From Lentibacillus siamensis (GTDB lineage: Bacteria; Bacillota; Bacilli; Bacillales; Amphibacillaceae), in contig NZ_BAAADS010000015.1 in NCBI RefSeq assembly GCF_039522605.1, positions 62,001 to 126,000 of the forward strand: a DNA stretch of 64,000 nucleotides, read 5' to 3'. The notes under the pieces are model-generated. The model did not search any database. It saw only the letters and a list, made by a program, of their open reading frames with translations, and was not told the DNA's origin. Each line of letters opens with the position of its first letter. Position 1 is the stretch's first letter. The translations under genes and the position numbers were made by a program. This document shows, in pieces, positions 43,857 to 51,513 of the stretch.

Positions 43857-43905
43857 ACGTATTTCAGCGTACTCCATAATATGTAAAAGAATCTCCAATA
43901 GTGTT
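43857..43905. promoter_or_regulatory. Divergent SigK-type promoters sharing one palindromic -10 box
   Basis: On the plus strand AC (43857-43858), 16 bp, then CATAATATG (43875-43883). On the minus strand AC (43902-43901), 17 bp, then CATATTATG, which is the same nine bases read backwards. Both match AC-N16/17-CATAnnnT and point to the CapF-like and GT61 genes respectively. Confidence 0.55.
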
Positions 43906-43956
43906 AAAAATTACTGGACAATACCAGTTGGTCTGTTCGGAAAGGAGGGTTACGAC

Positions 43957-45099
43957 ATGATTAACGTACTGGTAACCGGTGCAGGTGGCTTCATTGGTAA
44001 AAATCTTATTGAAAGACTTCATAGACAAAAAGATATCATCGTCAATCAATATCATCATAGAGATGACCTGTCTAAGCTGCATCAGCATTTAAGTAATGCG
44101 GATATCGTCTATCATCTTGCCGGGGTGAACAGACCTGCGCATAACGAGGAATTTGTCAGCGTTAATAGAGGACTTACTGAATCCATTGTCAACTATTTAA
44201 GCGCCCACCATAAGACGCCAAAAATAGTTTTTTCATCGTCCACGCAAGCTGCGTCGGATACACCCTATGGTTTCAGTAAAAAGACCGCTGAAGAAATTCT
44301 GAAAAAGTATAGTATGAATACCGGTGCAGATGTAACGATTTATCGGCTGCCGGGTGTCTTTGGCAAGTGGTGCAGGCCGCATTATAATTCGGTGGTTGCC
44401 ACGTTTTGCCATGAAATTGCTCATGGCGGGACTATAGAGGTCCATGATGCTGAAAAAATGCTTGAGCTTGTATATATTGATGATGTAGTAAACAGTTTTA
44501 CCGAGTGCCTGTATCAGGAAAAGATAGAAGCGACGTTTTATTATCATATCCAACCAAATTTTCATATAACGGTGGGGGAACTGGCTCAAGTACTTTACCA
44601 AATAAAGGATGTGCGAAACTCGCTGATTATACCTGACCTGTCTGATAAGTTAACGAAATATTTGTATACAACCTATTTATCTTATTTAGATGATAATAAC
44701 TTGTCATATAAATTGCCTGCACACAAAGACGAGAGGGGGAGATTGGTCGAATTAATCAAATCCCGTCAGGCTGGTCAAGTGTTTATGTCAACATCACGAA
44801 AAGGTGTCATAAGAGGAAATCATTATCACCATACAAAGGTGGAGAAATTTTGTGTTATCAAAGGTGCAGCAAACATTAAATTACGGAAAATCAATTCTGG
44901 TGAAGTGATAACGTATACTGTCACAGACCAAAACATTGAGGTAGTGGATATTCCCCCTGGTTATACTCATTCGATTGAAAATGTAACGGATGATGAAATA
45001 ATGGTTTTATTTTGGGCCAATGAACTTTTCAATCCGGATAACCCGGACACCTTTCATATGAAAGTCCAACGGGATAAAACGGATGAACAGAAAGGATGA
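43957..45099 (+). CDS. CapF-like bifunctional sugar-nucleotide epimerase/reductase
   Basis: The 380-aa protein joins an N-terminal NAD(P)-binding SDR domain (VTGAGGFIGKNLIERL, YGFSKKTAEEIL with the YxxxK pair) to a C-terminal cupin (RGNHYHHTKVEKFCVIKG, PPGYTHSIENV). This is exactly the CapF build. CapF epimerises C3 (cupin) and reduces C4 (SDR) of a 4-keto-6-deoxy-HexNAc nucleotide to give UDP-2-acetamido-2,6-dideoxy-L-talose. The substrate-making CapE-like enzyme is encoded at 46950-47951. Its stop overlaps the sulfotransferase region by 4 nt. Confidence 0.87.
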   Translation: MINVLVTGAGGFIGKNLIERLHRQKDIIVNQYHHRDDLSKLHQHLSNADIVYHLAGVNRPAHNEEFVSVNRGLTESIVNYLSAHHKTPKIVFSSSTQAASDTPYGFSKKTAEEILKKYSMNTGADVTIYRLPGVFGKWCRPHYNSVVATFCHEIAHGGTIEVHDAEKMLELVYIDDVVNSFTECLYQEKIEATFYYHIQPNFHITVGELAQVLYQIKDVRNSLIIPDLSDKLTKYLYTTYLSYLDDNNLSYKLPAHKDERGRLVELIKSRQAGQVFMSTSRKGVIRGNHYHHTKVEKFCVIKGAANIKLRKINSGEVITYTVTDQNIEVVDIPPGYTHSIENVTDDEIMVLFWANELFNPDNPDTFHMKVQRDKTDEQKG

Positions 45100-45104
45100 C
45101 GCTT

Positions 45105-45851
45105 ATGTCAACAAAGACGAAATATACTTTTCAGGAGGACGATATTTGTCTGGTTGCCTATCCCAAGTCAGGAAACAACTTCTTACTGTTTCTTGTTGCC
45201 ATGTTGCTTTATCAAACAAAAATGGATTGGTCTACAAAAGGGAAGATGGTTCAAAACGTATCAAGCGAACCAATAGAAAACCTGCCATCCCCTCATCTTG
45301 TATGGAGTCATAACAGCTATGATCCAAACTATCCCAAAGTTATTTACCTGGTAAGAGATCCCAGAGATATTGTCATTTCATATTATCATCATTTTCAGCG
45401 GTATCATGGCAAAATGCGTAATTTTGATAAGTTCTTCCATGCCTTTATGGGGGGATCCATTGGACCGGGGATGTGGGATAGGAATATAGCAAGCTGGCTT
45501 GATAACCGGGAAAAGATTAAAAACGGGTTTTTGCTTATAAAGTATGAAGACCTTCTCGAAAATACGGCTAAGGAAGCACACAGAATAGCAAATTTTTTAA
45601 ATGTAGACAGAACAGAAAAAGAAATTAATGAAGCGGTAGATTGGGCCTCTTTCGATAATATGAAAGCTCTGGAAAAGAAACAAAACACCCACGTTAGTGG
45701 AAATTCACCTTTAGCTGATCCGAACATAGCTTTTGTCAGAGAAGGCCAGGCAAATAAATGGAAATCGGTTTTGAGTCAGGAACAGCAGCAGCAAATAAAT
45801 CAAAAGTTTCACAAGACATTAACAAGATTAGGATACGACATTTCAACGTAA
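45105..45851 (+). CDS. PAPS-dependent sulfotransferase
   Basis: The 248-aa protein belongs to the cytosolic sulfotransferase fold. It has 5'-phosphosulfate-binding loop VAYPKSGNNFL (cf. YPKSGTTW), 3'-phosphate-binding RDPRDIVISYYHHF, and a C-terminal REGQANKWK resembling RKGxxGDWK. All three PAPS contacts are present. ATG 45105 follows AAAGG by 9 nt; ATG 45096 is in frame but overlaps the RBS. The gene is coupled to the CapF-like gene. It would transfer sulfate from PAPS to a spore-surface glycan in the mother cell. The acceptor is inferred. Confidence 0.87.
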   Translation: MSTKTKYTFQEDDICLVAYPKSGNNFLLFLVAMLLYQTKMDWSTKGKMVQNVSSEPIENLPSPHLVWSHNSYDPNYPKVIYLVRDPRDIVISYYHHFQRYHGKMRNFDKFFHAFMGGSIGPGMWDRNIASWLDNREKIKNGFLLIKYEDLLENTAKEAHRIANFLNVDRTEKEINEAVDWASFDNMKALEKKQNTHVSGNSPLADPNIAFVREGQANKWKSVLSQEQQQQINQKFHKTLTRLGYDIST

Positions 45852-45861
45852 CAAATAAAGC

Positions 45862-45895
45862 AAGCACCTTCTTCTATATGGAAGGTGCTTTTTAA
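45862..45895 (+). terminator. Intrinsic terminator
   Basis: AAGCACCTTC (45862-45871) pairs with GAAGGTGCTT (45881-45890), followed by TTT. It separates the sulfotransferase from the CgeB-like gene, which has no obvious promoter of its own. Confidence 0.8.
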
Positions 45896-45918
45896 TTTCA
45901 GAAAGGAGTGATTTACCG

Positions 45919-46845
45919 ATGCATAAATTATTGCTGATAGCAGCGGATACATCTCATTTTACAAATAATAATTATGATGTTTTGGAAAGGGAATTAGCAA
46001 AAGTGACGACCCTGATGGTTTACCGTAAATCCGGCCATATCAAAAAAATTTTGCGAAAGATCCCCGAAAGACCGGATTTCATATTAATACTGAATGATGT
46101 CGGGAAGAAGTTTGCTCCTATTGTTACCGGCTTATCCGACATAAGCATACCTGCAGGGCTGGCAGTAAATGATGCCCACCGATTTGTGAATCAGCGCAGA
46201 AGATATATAACAAGTAATCAGATCAGGATATTTTTTGTTATTTGTCAGCATAATTTTTACCATTATTACCCCAGCCAAAAACATGACCAGGTGTTCTTTC
46301 TTCCCCAATTTGCCAATGTCTCTGTATTTAAAGATTATGATGCTGAAAAAGTGTTCGACCTGATGATGTTAGGAGAAACATCAATGCCAAATATATACCC
46401 TTTGCGACAGAAGATTTTACAGCACTATCAAGGAGATAACCGATTTGTCACTAGTCCTCATCCGGGCTGGAGAGAATTTACAACGGAACAGGCAAAGAAG
46501 GCATTAATTGGGGAAAATTATGCCAGATCCATTAATCAGGCAAAACTATTTTTTGCATGCGGATCTGTTCGTCAAGTGGTTACGTTTAAATATTTTGAAG
46601 TCCCGGCGAGCGGCACATTGCTAATGGCACCAGCTTTACCGGAACTTAAGGAAATTGGTCTGATCCCAGGAAAACATTTTGTGGATATAAATGGGGAAAA
46701 TTTTTCGGAAAAAGCTGATTACTATTTGAAAAATGAAACAGAACGGAAAAGGATGACCGAAGAAGGCTGCCGTTTCATTCATGATTACCATTCAACTGCT
46801 CATCGGGCAAAGCAGTTAGTCCGGCAGATTGAAAGCATTTTATAA
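45919..46845 (+). CDS. CgeB-like glycosyltransferase (spore maturation)
   Basis: The 308-aa protein resembles Bacillus CgeB, a GT-B-type glycosyltransferase: N-terminal half with ILILNDVGKKFAPIV and a C-terminal nucleotide-sugar domain with FKYFEVPASGTLLMAPALPE and IPGKHFVDINGENFSEKADY, followed by a helical end. AAAGGAGTG precedes ATG 45919. CgeB acts late in spore-surface maturation. The terminator at 45862-45895 lies between it and the upstream genes, so its expression may depend on read-through. Confidence 0.82.
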   Translation: MHKLLLIAADTSHFTNNNYDVLERELAKVTTLMVYRKSGHIKKILRKIPERPDFILILNDVGKKFAPIVTGLSDISIPAGLAVNDAHRFVNQRRRYITSNQIRIFFVICQHNFYHYYPSQKHDQVFFLPQFANVSVFKDYDAEKVFDLMMLGETSMPNIYPLRQKILQHYQGDNRFVTSPHPGWREFTTEQAKKALIGENYARSINQAKLFFACGSVRQVVTFKYFEVPASGTLLMAPALPELKEIGLIPGKHFVDINGENFSEKADYYLKNETERKRMTEEGCRFIHDYHSTAHRAKQLVRQIESIL

Positions 46846-46885
46846 TAGGATGAGCGTTTGCATAGTAAGATTAGAAGAATGGATC

Positions 46886-46922
46886 AAACCCCTTATTACG
46901 TGTAATGTAATAAGGGGTTCTT
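46886..46922. terminator. Bidirectional intrinsic terminator
   Basis: AACCCCTTATTAC pairs with GTAATAAGGGGTT, between convergent CgeB-like and CapE-like genes. Confidence 0.85.
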
Positions 46923-46949
46923 AGTGCCTTTGATATTCAGCTGCTCAGT

Positions 46950-47951
46950 TTAAAAAAGTGCCGATGTGAGGAAGTTTGCTTCTATGAGAATTTGTTCAAT
47001 TTCGTCTAATCGCATCAATTCATCATTTGATTGATATCGGCTGAAAGTGACGTTTGGTAATTTCCCGTACTGTTTTTCTAATTCATCTGAATAATTGGGA
47101 GGCAAAATAATATGGTAATTCTCGTCATATTTATAAGTGTTACGGGATTCGGCATCGGAAATCAATACTTCATGAAGTTTTTCGCCTGGACGAATGCCAA
47201 TTTCTTTCATAGCAATATCTTCTGCAGCAAAATGTCTTTTCATGACTTTAATTAAATCGACAATGCGGCATGCTTTCATTTTCATGACAAAAATTTCACC
47301 GCCAATTGCCTTTTCGGATGCATATAACAATAAATCAATTGCTTGGGAAACTGTCAGAAAAAAGCGTGTCATTTCTTTAGATGTAAGGGGAACAGTTTGA
47401 TGGGCTGTGATTTTTTCTTTAAAAAAAGGAATGACACTGCCATTCGTTCCAATAACATTGCCGCCGCGGATACAAACAAATCGTGTGCGACTGCTTAATT
47501 GATTCGCCTGAATGATCAGTTTTTCACCGATTGCTTTTGTAAGGCCGTAAAAATTGATTGGTTCAACAGCTTTATCTGTTGATACATCAATTACTTTTTT
47601 AACATTTTGCAGTAAGCTTGCTTTGATAATATTTTCCGTACCGTAGACATTGGTCTTTAATGCTTCCGAGGGTTGATCTTCACATATCGGGACATGTTTT
47701 AGTGCGGAAAGATGGAATATATAGTCAACATTTTGTGCAGCTTCGTTCACAGCTTCAAAATCTCTGACATCACCAATCATATATTTTAAATAAGGGTTAT
47801 CTTGAAACTTCCTTTTCATGTTTACTTGAGCATATTCATTACGTGAAAATATCCTTATTTCTTTTGGATGGGCTGCTAGAAGTTTTTTTACCAGCTCATA
47901 CCCCCAAGAACCTGTTCCTCCTGTAATCAGTATCGTTGTATTTTTAAACAC
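46950..47951 (-). CDS. CapE/PseB-like UDP-GlcNAc 4,6-dehydratase
   Basis: The 333-aa SDR enzyme has NAD-binding TGGTGSWGYELVKKLL, the ALKHVPICE block of the FlaA1/CapE/PseB branch, and the catalytic STDKAVEPINFYGLTKA (Asp-Lys plus YxxxK). It would convert UDP-GlcNAc to a 4-keto-6-deoxy sugar nucleotide, the substrate for the CapF-like enzyme encoded nearby. GAAGGAGTTG lies upstream of ATG 47951. The gene faces the opposite way to capF but belongs to the same spore-surface locus. CapE versus PseB (inverting at C5) cannot be separated by eye; the CapF partner favours CapE. Confidence 0.85.
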   Translation of the reverse strand: MFKNTTILITGGTGSWGYELVKKLLAAHPKEIRIFSRNEYAQVNMKRKFQDNPYLKYMIGDVRDFEAVNEAAQNVDYIFHLSALKHVPICEDQPSEALKTNVYGTENIIKASLLQNVKKVIDVSTDKAVEPINFYGLTKAIGEKLIIQANQLSSRTRFVCIRGGNVIGTNGSVIPFFKEKITAHQTVPLTSKEMTRFFLTVSQAIDLLLYASEKAIGGEIFVMKMKACRIVDLIKVMKRHFAAEDIAMKEIGIRPGEKLHEVLISDAESRNTYKYDENYHIILPPNYSDELEKQYGKLPNVTFSRYQSNDELMRLDEIEQILIEANFLTSALF

Positions 47952-48211
47952 ATTTAAACAACTCCTTCCAGCGGTAGTAACTATTCCTTTTTAAGCAAAA
48001 ACAGTTTTGATATCTGTTCGTTTCAGGGGAAGGCATTTCCCTGAAGTGTCGCTTTTCTCTGTTCGACAACCAACCTGATAGGTATACCATAATATATGAA
48101 GTAAATAATAGATTGAAAATGATAATCGTTTAAAAAAGGCAAAAAAGGCGTTGGCAATGCATCCAGTTGAACATAAAAAAGAATGAATCCTATATCAGAC
48201 GTACATATCAA
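47952..48211. other. Intergenic region upstream of the CapE-like gene
   Basis: It contains a hairpin TCAGGGGAAGGCATTTCCCTGA near 48026-48047 and, on the minus strand near 48091-48101, a CATATATTA that could be a SigK -10 box without a good -35. No gene seen. Confidence 0.35.
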
Positions 48212-48240
48212 AATACCCCGGACTTAGAGCCGGGGTATCA
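48212..48240 (-). terminator. Intrinsic terminator of the coat gene cluster
   Basis: On the minus strand ATACCCCGG pairs with CCGGGGTAT, followed by TTTT. Confidence 0.85.
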
Positions 48241-48262
48241 GCATTCAGATTAACGTATCTGG

Positions 48263-48475
48263 TTATGCTGCATCGGGAAAACGAACAAAATTAATAGCAT
48301 CTACAGATACATACAATTTATTGTTCTCCCCATAACCACTATTGACTTCAACCACGAGGACCAAATCAGGGGTAACAGTCGAAAGAATACCGTCTATCAA
48401 ATTATCATCCGTTGCTACCTCAACCAGTGATCCTACACGAGTGGACAGTTCAGCTGCAAACGTCTCTTGGAACAT
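48263..48475 (-). CDS. Small spore coat-type protein with Sm-like (DUF2642-like) fold (70 aa)
   Basis: The 70-aa protein reads FAAELSTRVGSLVEVATDD, then ILSTVTPDLVLVVEVN, like the short beta-barrel DUF2642 proteins that occur in coat gene clusters. AAAGGAGGG precedes ATG 48475. It is 12 bp from the 131-aa gene whose C-terminus shows the same fold, so the pair is probably duplicated and cotranscribed. Confidence 0.65.
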   Translation of the reverse strand: MFQETFAAELSTRVGSLVEVATDDNLIDGILSTVTPDLVLVVEVNSGYGENNKLYVSVDAINFVRFPDAA

Positions 48476-48487
48476 AAAATCCCTCCT

Positions 48488-48883
48488 TTATAACTCACTG
48501 ACTAGTTCAATTTTTTCAATACGGACAAGTACTTGAGTTCCGTCAGCTTGAACCAATACGATATAATTCTCTCTTACAGCAATCAATGTTCCTGTTACTG
48601 GACCAAAAGGGGTTGTAACTTCCACTTGCTCATTAACTAAATCCAGTAACACTTCTCTAAGGGTTGTAGGTGTGTCAGGCGGTGTGGAAGGTGTATCTGT
48701 ATCTCCACCAAAATCAACATCCAGATTAAATCCTGCATCCACATCTACTCCAGGAAAATCAATTGAAGCATTACTATTTAGGGAGGTATTGTCATCGCCG
48801 GTATTGGTTCCATTGATTAAATTTCGCGACATTTGGTTAGCTAATCGCAAAAGATTTCTCTGGCGGTTTGTAAGGTTTGCCAA
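48488..48883 (-). CDS. Spore coat-type protein with C-terminal Sm-like domain (131 aa)
   Basis: The N-terminal half is low complexity (Asn/Thr/Asp/Gly-rich, with DTPSTPPDTPTT). The C-terminal 55 residues, LREVLLDLVNEQVEVTTPFG and LIAVRENYIVLVQADGTQV, form a DUF2642-like beta-barrel. AAAGGAATG lies before ATG 48883. Such proteins are found beside cotX in Bacillaceae. It is probably structural in the outer spore layer. Confidence 0.65.
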   Translation of the reverse strand: MANLTNRQRNLLRLANQMSRNLINGTNTGDDNTSLNSNASIDFPGVDVDAGFNLDVDFGGDTDTPSTPPDTPTTLREVLLDLVNEQVEVTTPFGPVTGTLIAVRENYIVLVQADGTQVLVRIEKIELVSEL

Positions 48884-48986
48884 TATTATTCATTCCTTTC
48901 CTATGGTTTTTATAGGGCCCCTACTTAAACAACTTAATAGAAGGCCCAACCGGATATTTACTATTTCCGTGTTTTCTCTCACTACA

Positions 48987-49430
48987 TCAAAGAATTTCTA
49001 GACTAACGACGATCGCAACTAGAACCTGGAATAACAATTGGATATTAATTGCTATATCCGTATCAGTTGTAGTGATTTCAATATCTCTGGATTGCTCTAC
49101 AATTGTTTTTTGGCGCCCGCCTTGTCTGGTCTTGATCATTTGACCAAGTTCCTGTGAAATATCATTTGATTGAGAGTCCCCAATTGCGATGTTTAGCACT
49201 GCCGCGATTGCTGCCTGAATACCAAGCTGTAAAGAAATTGCCACCTGCGTATCAGTAGTGGTTACATTGATATTCTCGGAATCTTTAATGATAATCCATT
49301 CATCCGATACTTGTTGATTTGATACGGACTGTTCCGCTCCTTGATTCACAGTTGCGTCATTTTGGCTGTTATTACTTTCATTGCAATGATCAAGGGCACG
49401 CCACTTATTATTTGTTGTCATATAACTCAC
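48987..49430 (-). CDS. CotX family spore crust protein
   Basis: The protein contains two CotX/CotV domains: ITVTTTD-type repeats reading NINVTTTDTQVAISLQLG and DIEITTTDTDIAINIQLLFQ, each ending in a hydrophobic helix. This is the diagnostic CotX pattern. The start is uncertain: TTG 49442 abuts the RBS AAGGAAGGAG, GTG 49430 is 12 nt from it and ATG 49421 is 21 nt away; I use GTG 49430 (147 aa). CotX is a major crust component anchored to CotZ/CotY. Confidence 0.87.
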   Translation of the reverse strand: MSYMTTNNKWRALDHCNESNNSQNDATVNQGAEQSVSNQQVSDEWIIIKDSENINVTTTDTQVAISLQLGIQAAIAAVLNIAIGDSQSNDISQELGQMIKTRQGGRQKTIVEQSRDIEITTTDTDIAINIQLLFQVLVAIVVSLEIL

Positions 49431-49457
49431 TATTTCTTCCAACTCCTTCCTTTTAAA

Positions 49458-50018
49458 TTATAAAACATCGACCATAACGACCAACGCCAACAGTAATTGC
49501 AGGAGAAGCTGAATATTAATAACAAGGTCTGTATCTGTAGTAGTTACGGTTGCGTCTTTTGTGTTATAGATGAAGATTTTTTGTTTGTTGACTTGGTCGG
49601 CATTAAAATGCTGCATGAGTTCCTGTGATACAGAGTTACTCCTGTTTGAGTCTCCAATTGCAATGTTAAGGACCAATGTGATTGCCAACTGCAAACTGGC
49701 TTGAAGGGAAAGTGCTGCCTGCGTGTCCGTTGAATCGACCGTTATATTACAGGACTCCTTCACCCAAATCATTTCAGCTGACTCCTGGTCCATAAAAGAG
49801 TATTGATCTCCTTCTTGCGTAACGGTTGCATCGGCATCATCGAAATAACGGTCAAATTCGTTATCTGATCTATATTTGTCATTACACTTGTTACATTCTG
49901 TGCTGCATTGCTCTTCTTCACAATGGTTACAACATTGGTGATGATCTGATTTTTTCCGGCCTTTATAGTAAAAGTATTTACTTTTCCTGCCGGTTGAATG
50001 AGATTTATTAGACGACAT
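49458..50018 (-). CDS. CotX family spore crust protein, longer paralogue
   Basis: The 186-aa protein has a basic, Cys/His-rich N-terminal extension (HHQCCNHCEEEQCSTECNKC) followed by two CotX domains with NITVDSTDTQAALSLQASLQ and TVTTTDTDLVINIQLLLQ. The start ATG 50018 follows AAAGGAGTG; an in-frame start at 50048 precedes the RBS. The Cys cluster could bind metal or cross-link to CotZ. It lies 27 bp upstream of the second cotX gene on the same strand. Confidence 0.88.
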   Translation of the reverse strand: MSSNKSHSTGRKSKYFYYKGRKKSDHHQCCNHCEEEQCSTECNKCNDKYRSDNEFDRYFDDADATVTQEGDQYSFMDQESAEMIWVKESCNITVDSTDTQAALSLQASLQLAITLVLNIAIGDSNRSNSVSQELMQHFNADQVNKQKIFIYNTKDATVTTTDTDLVINIQLLLQLLLALVVMVDVL

Positions 50019-50114
50019 ATTAACACTCCTTTCTTTGGTTAATAACAATCTATGGATTTTCCTACTAAAAGACTGTACACATTAACCAAAATCTCATTTT
50101 TTTTCAAAATTAAA

Positions 50115-50140
50115 GAAAACACCTATCAATAGGTGTTTTC
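50115..50140 (-). terminator. Intrinsic terminator
   Basis: AAAACACCTA pairs with TAGGTGTTTT around TCAA. It ends the CotW-like transcript before cotX. Confidence 0.8.
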
Positions 50141-50152
50141 ATTAATAGAGTT

Positions 50153-50371
50153 TTATTCACTTGATTTGTTCGTGTTTTTTTCCCCTTTATTAAACTGATC
50201 AACCTGCTGCCTTAAGTCCTCAACCATTTCTTTTAGCATTTGTTTCTGTTCATTTGATAAACTTTCTTTTACCTTTTCTGGTTTAACATTATTCCTTTTA
50301 AATATATCGTCAATCATTAATTTGATAACCTTGTCAGGGAATGCTTGATTTTTGGATGAATCGCCCCCCAT
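50153..50371 (-). CDS. CotW-like small spore coat protein (72 aa)
   Basis: The 72-aa helical protein reads PDKVIKLMIDDIFKRNNV followed by EQKQMLKEMVEDLRQQVDQF. This matches the conserved core of Bacillus CotW (LVQNIF-K-GV, EEKEMLLNLVKDL), which binds CotX in the crust. AGGTGAAATC precedes ATG 50371. A CATAGTATA at 50404-50412 on the same strand fits a SigK -10 box. Confidence 0.7.
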   Translation of the reverse strand: MGGDSSKNQAFPDKVIKLMIDDIFKRNNVKPEKVKESLSNEQKQMLKEMVEDLRQQVDQFNKGEKNTNKSSE

Positions 50372-50517
50372 ATTGATTTCACCTGCCTTATTTAAAGTTA
50401 GTATATACTATGGTTTGCAGTATCAATTGACTGTATTGTTGTCTATCTTCCTCAATTGAATTACACAGAGGAAACAATAAATATACCTTTTCCGACAAGT
50501 ATACTTTCTTCTACATT

Positions 50518-50555
50518 AAAATAGCATGATCATCCACGGGGATAACCATGCTATG
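50518..50555 (-). terminator. Probable terminator of lipA
   Basis: On the minus strand TAGCATG pairs with CATGCTA across a GC-rich loop, followed by TTTTAATG. Confidence 0.55.
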
Positions 50556-50566
50556 TTGCTGCTGGA

Positions 50567-51511
50567 TTAAAAAGTGAAATCAACCTGCGTATCTTCCTGC
50601 TCTTCATAACCTTTCATGTATTTGATTCTGCGCTGGGCTGCTCCTTTAGTTACCTGTTCGTCAGCGTGATAGGATGAACGGACAAGCGGACCTGCCTCAC
50701 AATGGCTGAAGCCTTTTTTTAGAGCAATTTCTTTTAGTTCTTCAAATTCGTCCGGGTGATAATAACGTTCAACGTTCAAATGTTTCTTGGTTGGCTGCAG
50801 GTACTGGCCGATCGTCATAATGTTTACGTCGTGTGCCAGCAGGTCATCCATTGCCTGGATAATTTCGTCCTTTTCCTCGCCAAGTCCAACCATGATACTT
50901 GATTTTGTCGGCGTTTTCGGTGCGATTTCTTTGACACGCTGCAGCAATGTCAGAGAGCGGTCATACATTGCCCGGGCACGCACACGCTTGGTCAGACGGC
51001 GGACGGTTTCAATATTATGGTTAAAAATATCCGGTTTACTGTCCATCAGTGTGTGCAGACTGTCGTAGTCTCCCTTCATGTCCGACGGCAAAATTTCAAT
51101 TGTACATCCAGGATTCTGGGCGCGTACAGCACGGACTGTATTGGCGAATACCTGGGCACCGCCATCATCCAGATCATCCCGGGCCACTGATGTGATGACG
51201 ACATGCTTGAGCCCCATTATGCCGACTGAGTCCGCCACCCGTTTTGGCTCACCCCAGTCGAGTTCATTCGGCATTCCGGTTTTAATGGCACAGAAGCGGC
51301 ATCCACGCGTACACGTATCACCGAGAATCATGAATGTTGCGGTTTTGCGCTCGCTCCAGCATTCATGGATATTCGGACAGCGAGCTTCTTCACAAACGGT
51401 GTTCAATCGATTTTCGCGCATCAATTTTTTTAAACTGCGGTATGATTTATTTGTATTGATTCGTGTTTTCAGCCATTCCGGTTTACGTAAGTATTTTTCC
51501 TGTTTTGCCAC
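50567..51511 (-). CDS. lipA: Lipoyl synthase
   Basis: The 314-aa radical-SAM enzyme has the auxiliary cluster motif CEEARCPNIHECW, the radical-SAM CTRGCRFC (CxxxCxxC) and a C-terminal RSSYHADEQ. It inserts two sulfurs into octanoyl groups on E2 and H proteins. The start is GTG 51511 after AAGGAGCG, directly behind lipM (2 bp). Both sit downstream of the TPP riboswitch at 52415-52506. Confidence 0.95.
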   Translation of the reverse strand: MAKQEKYLRKPEWLKTRINTNKSYRSLKKLMRENRLNTVCEEARCPNIHECWSERKTATFMILGDTCTRGCRFCAIKTGMPNELDWGEPKRVADSVGIMGLKHVVITSVARDDLDDGGAQVFANTVRAVRAQNPGCTIEILPSDMKGDYDSLHTLMDSKPDIFNHNIETVRRLTKRVRARAMYDRSLTLLQRVKEIAPKTPTKSSIMVGLGEEKDEIIQAMDDLLAHDVNIMTIGQYLQPTKKHLNVERYYHPDEFEELKEIALKKGFSHCEAGPLVRSSYHADEQVTKGAAQRRIKYMKGYEEQEDTQVDFTF

Positions 51512-51513
51512 AC

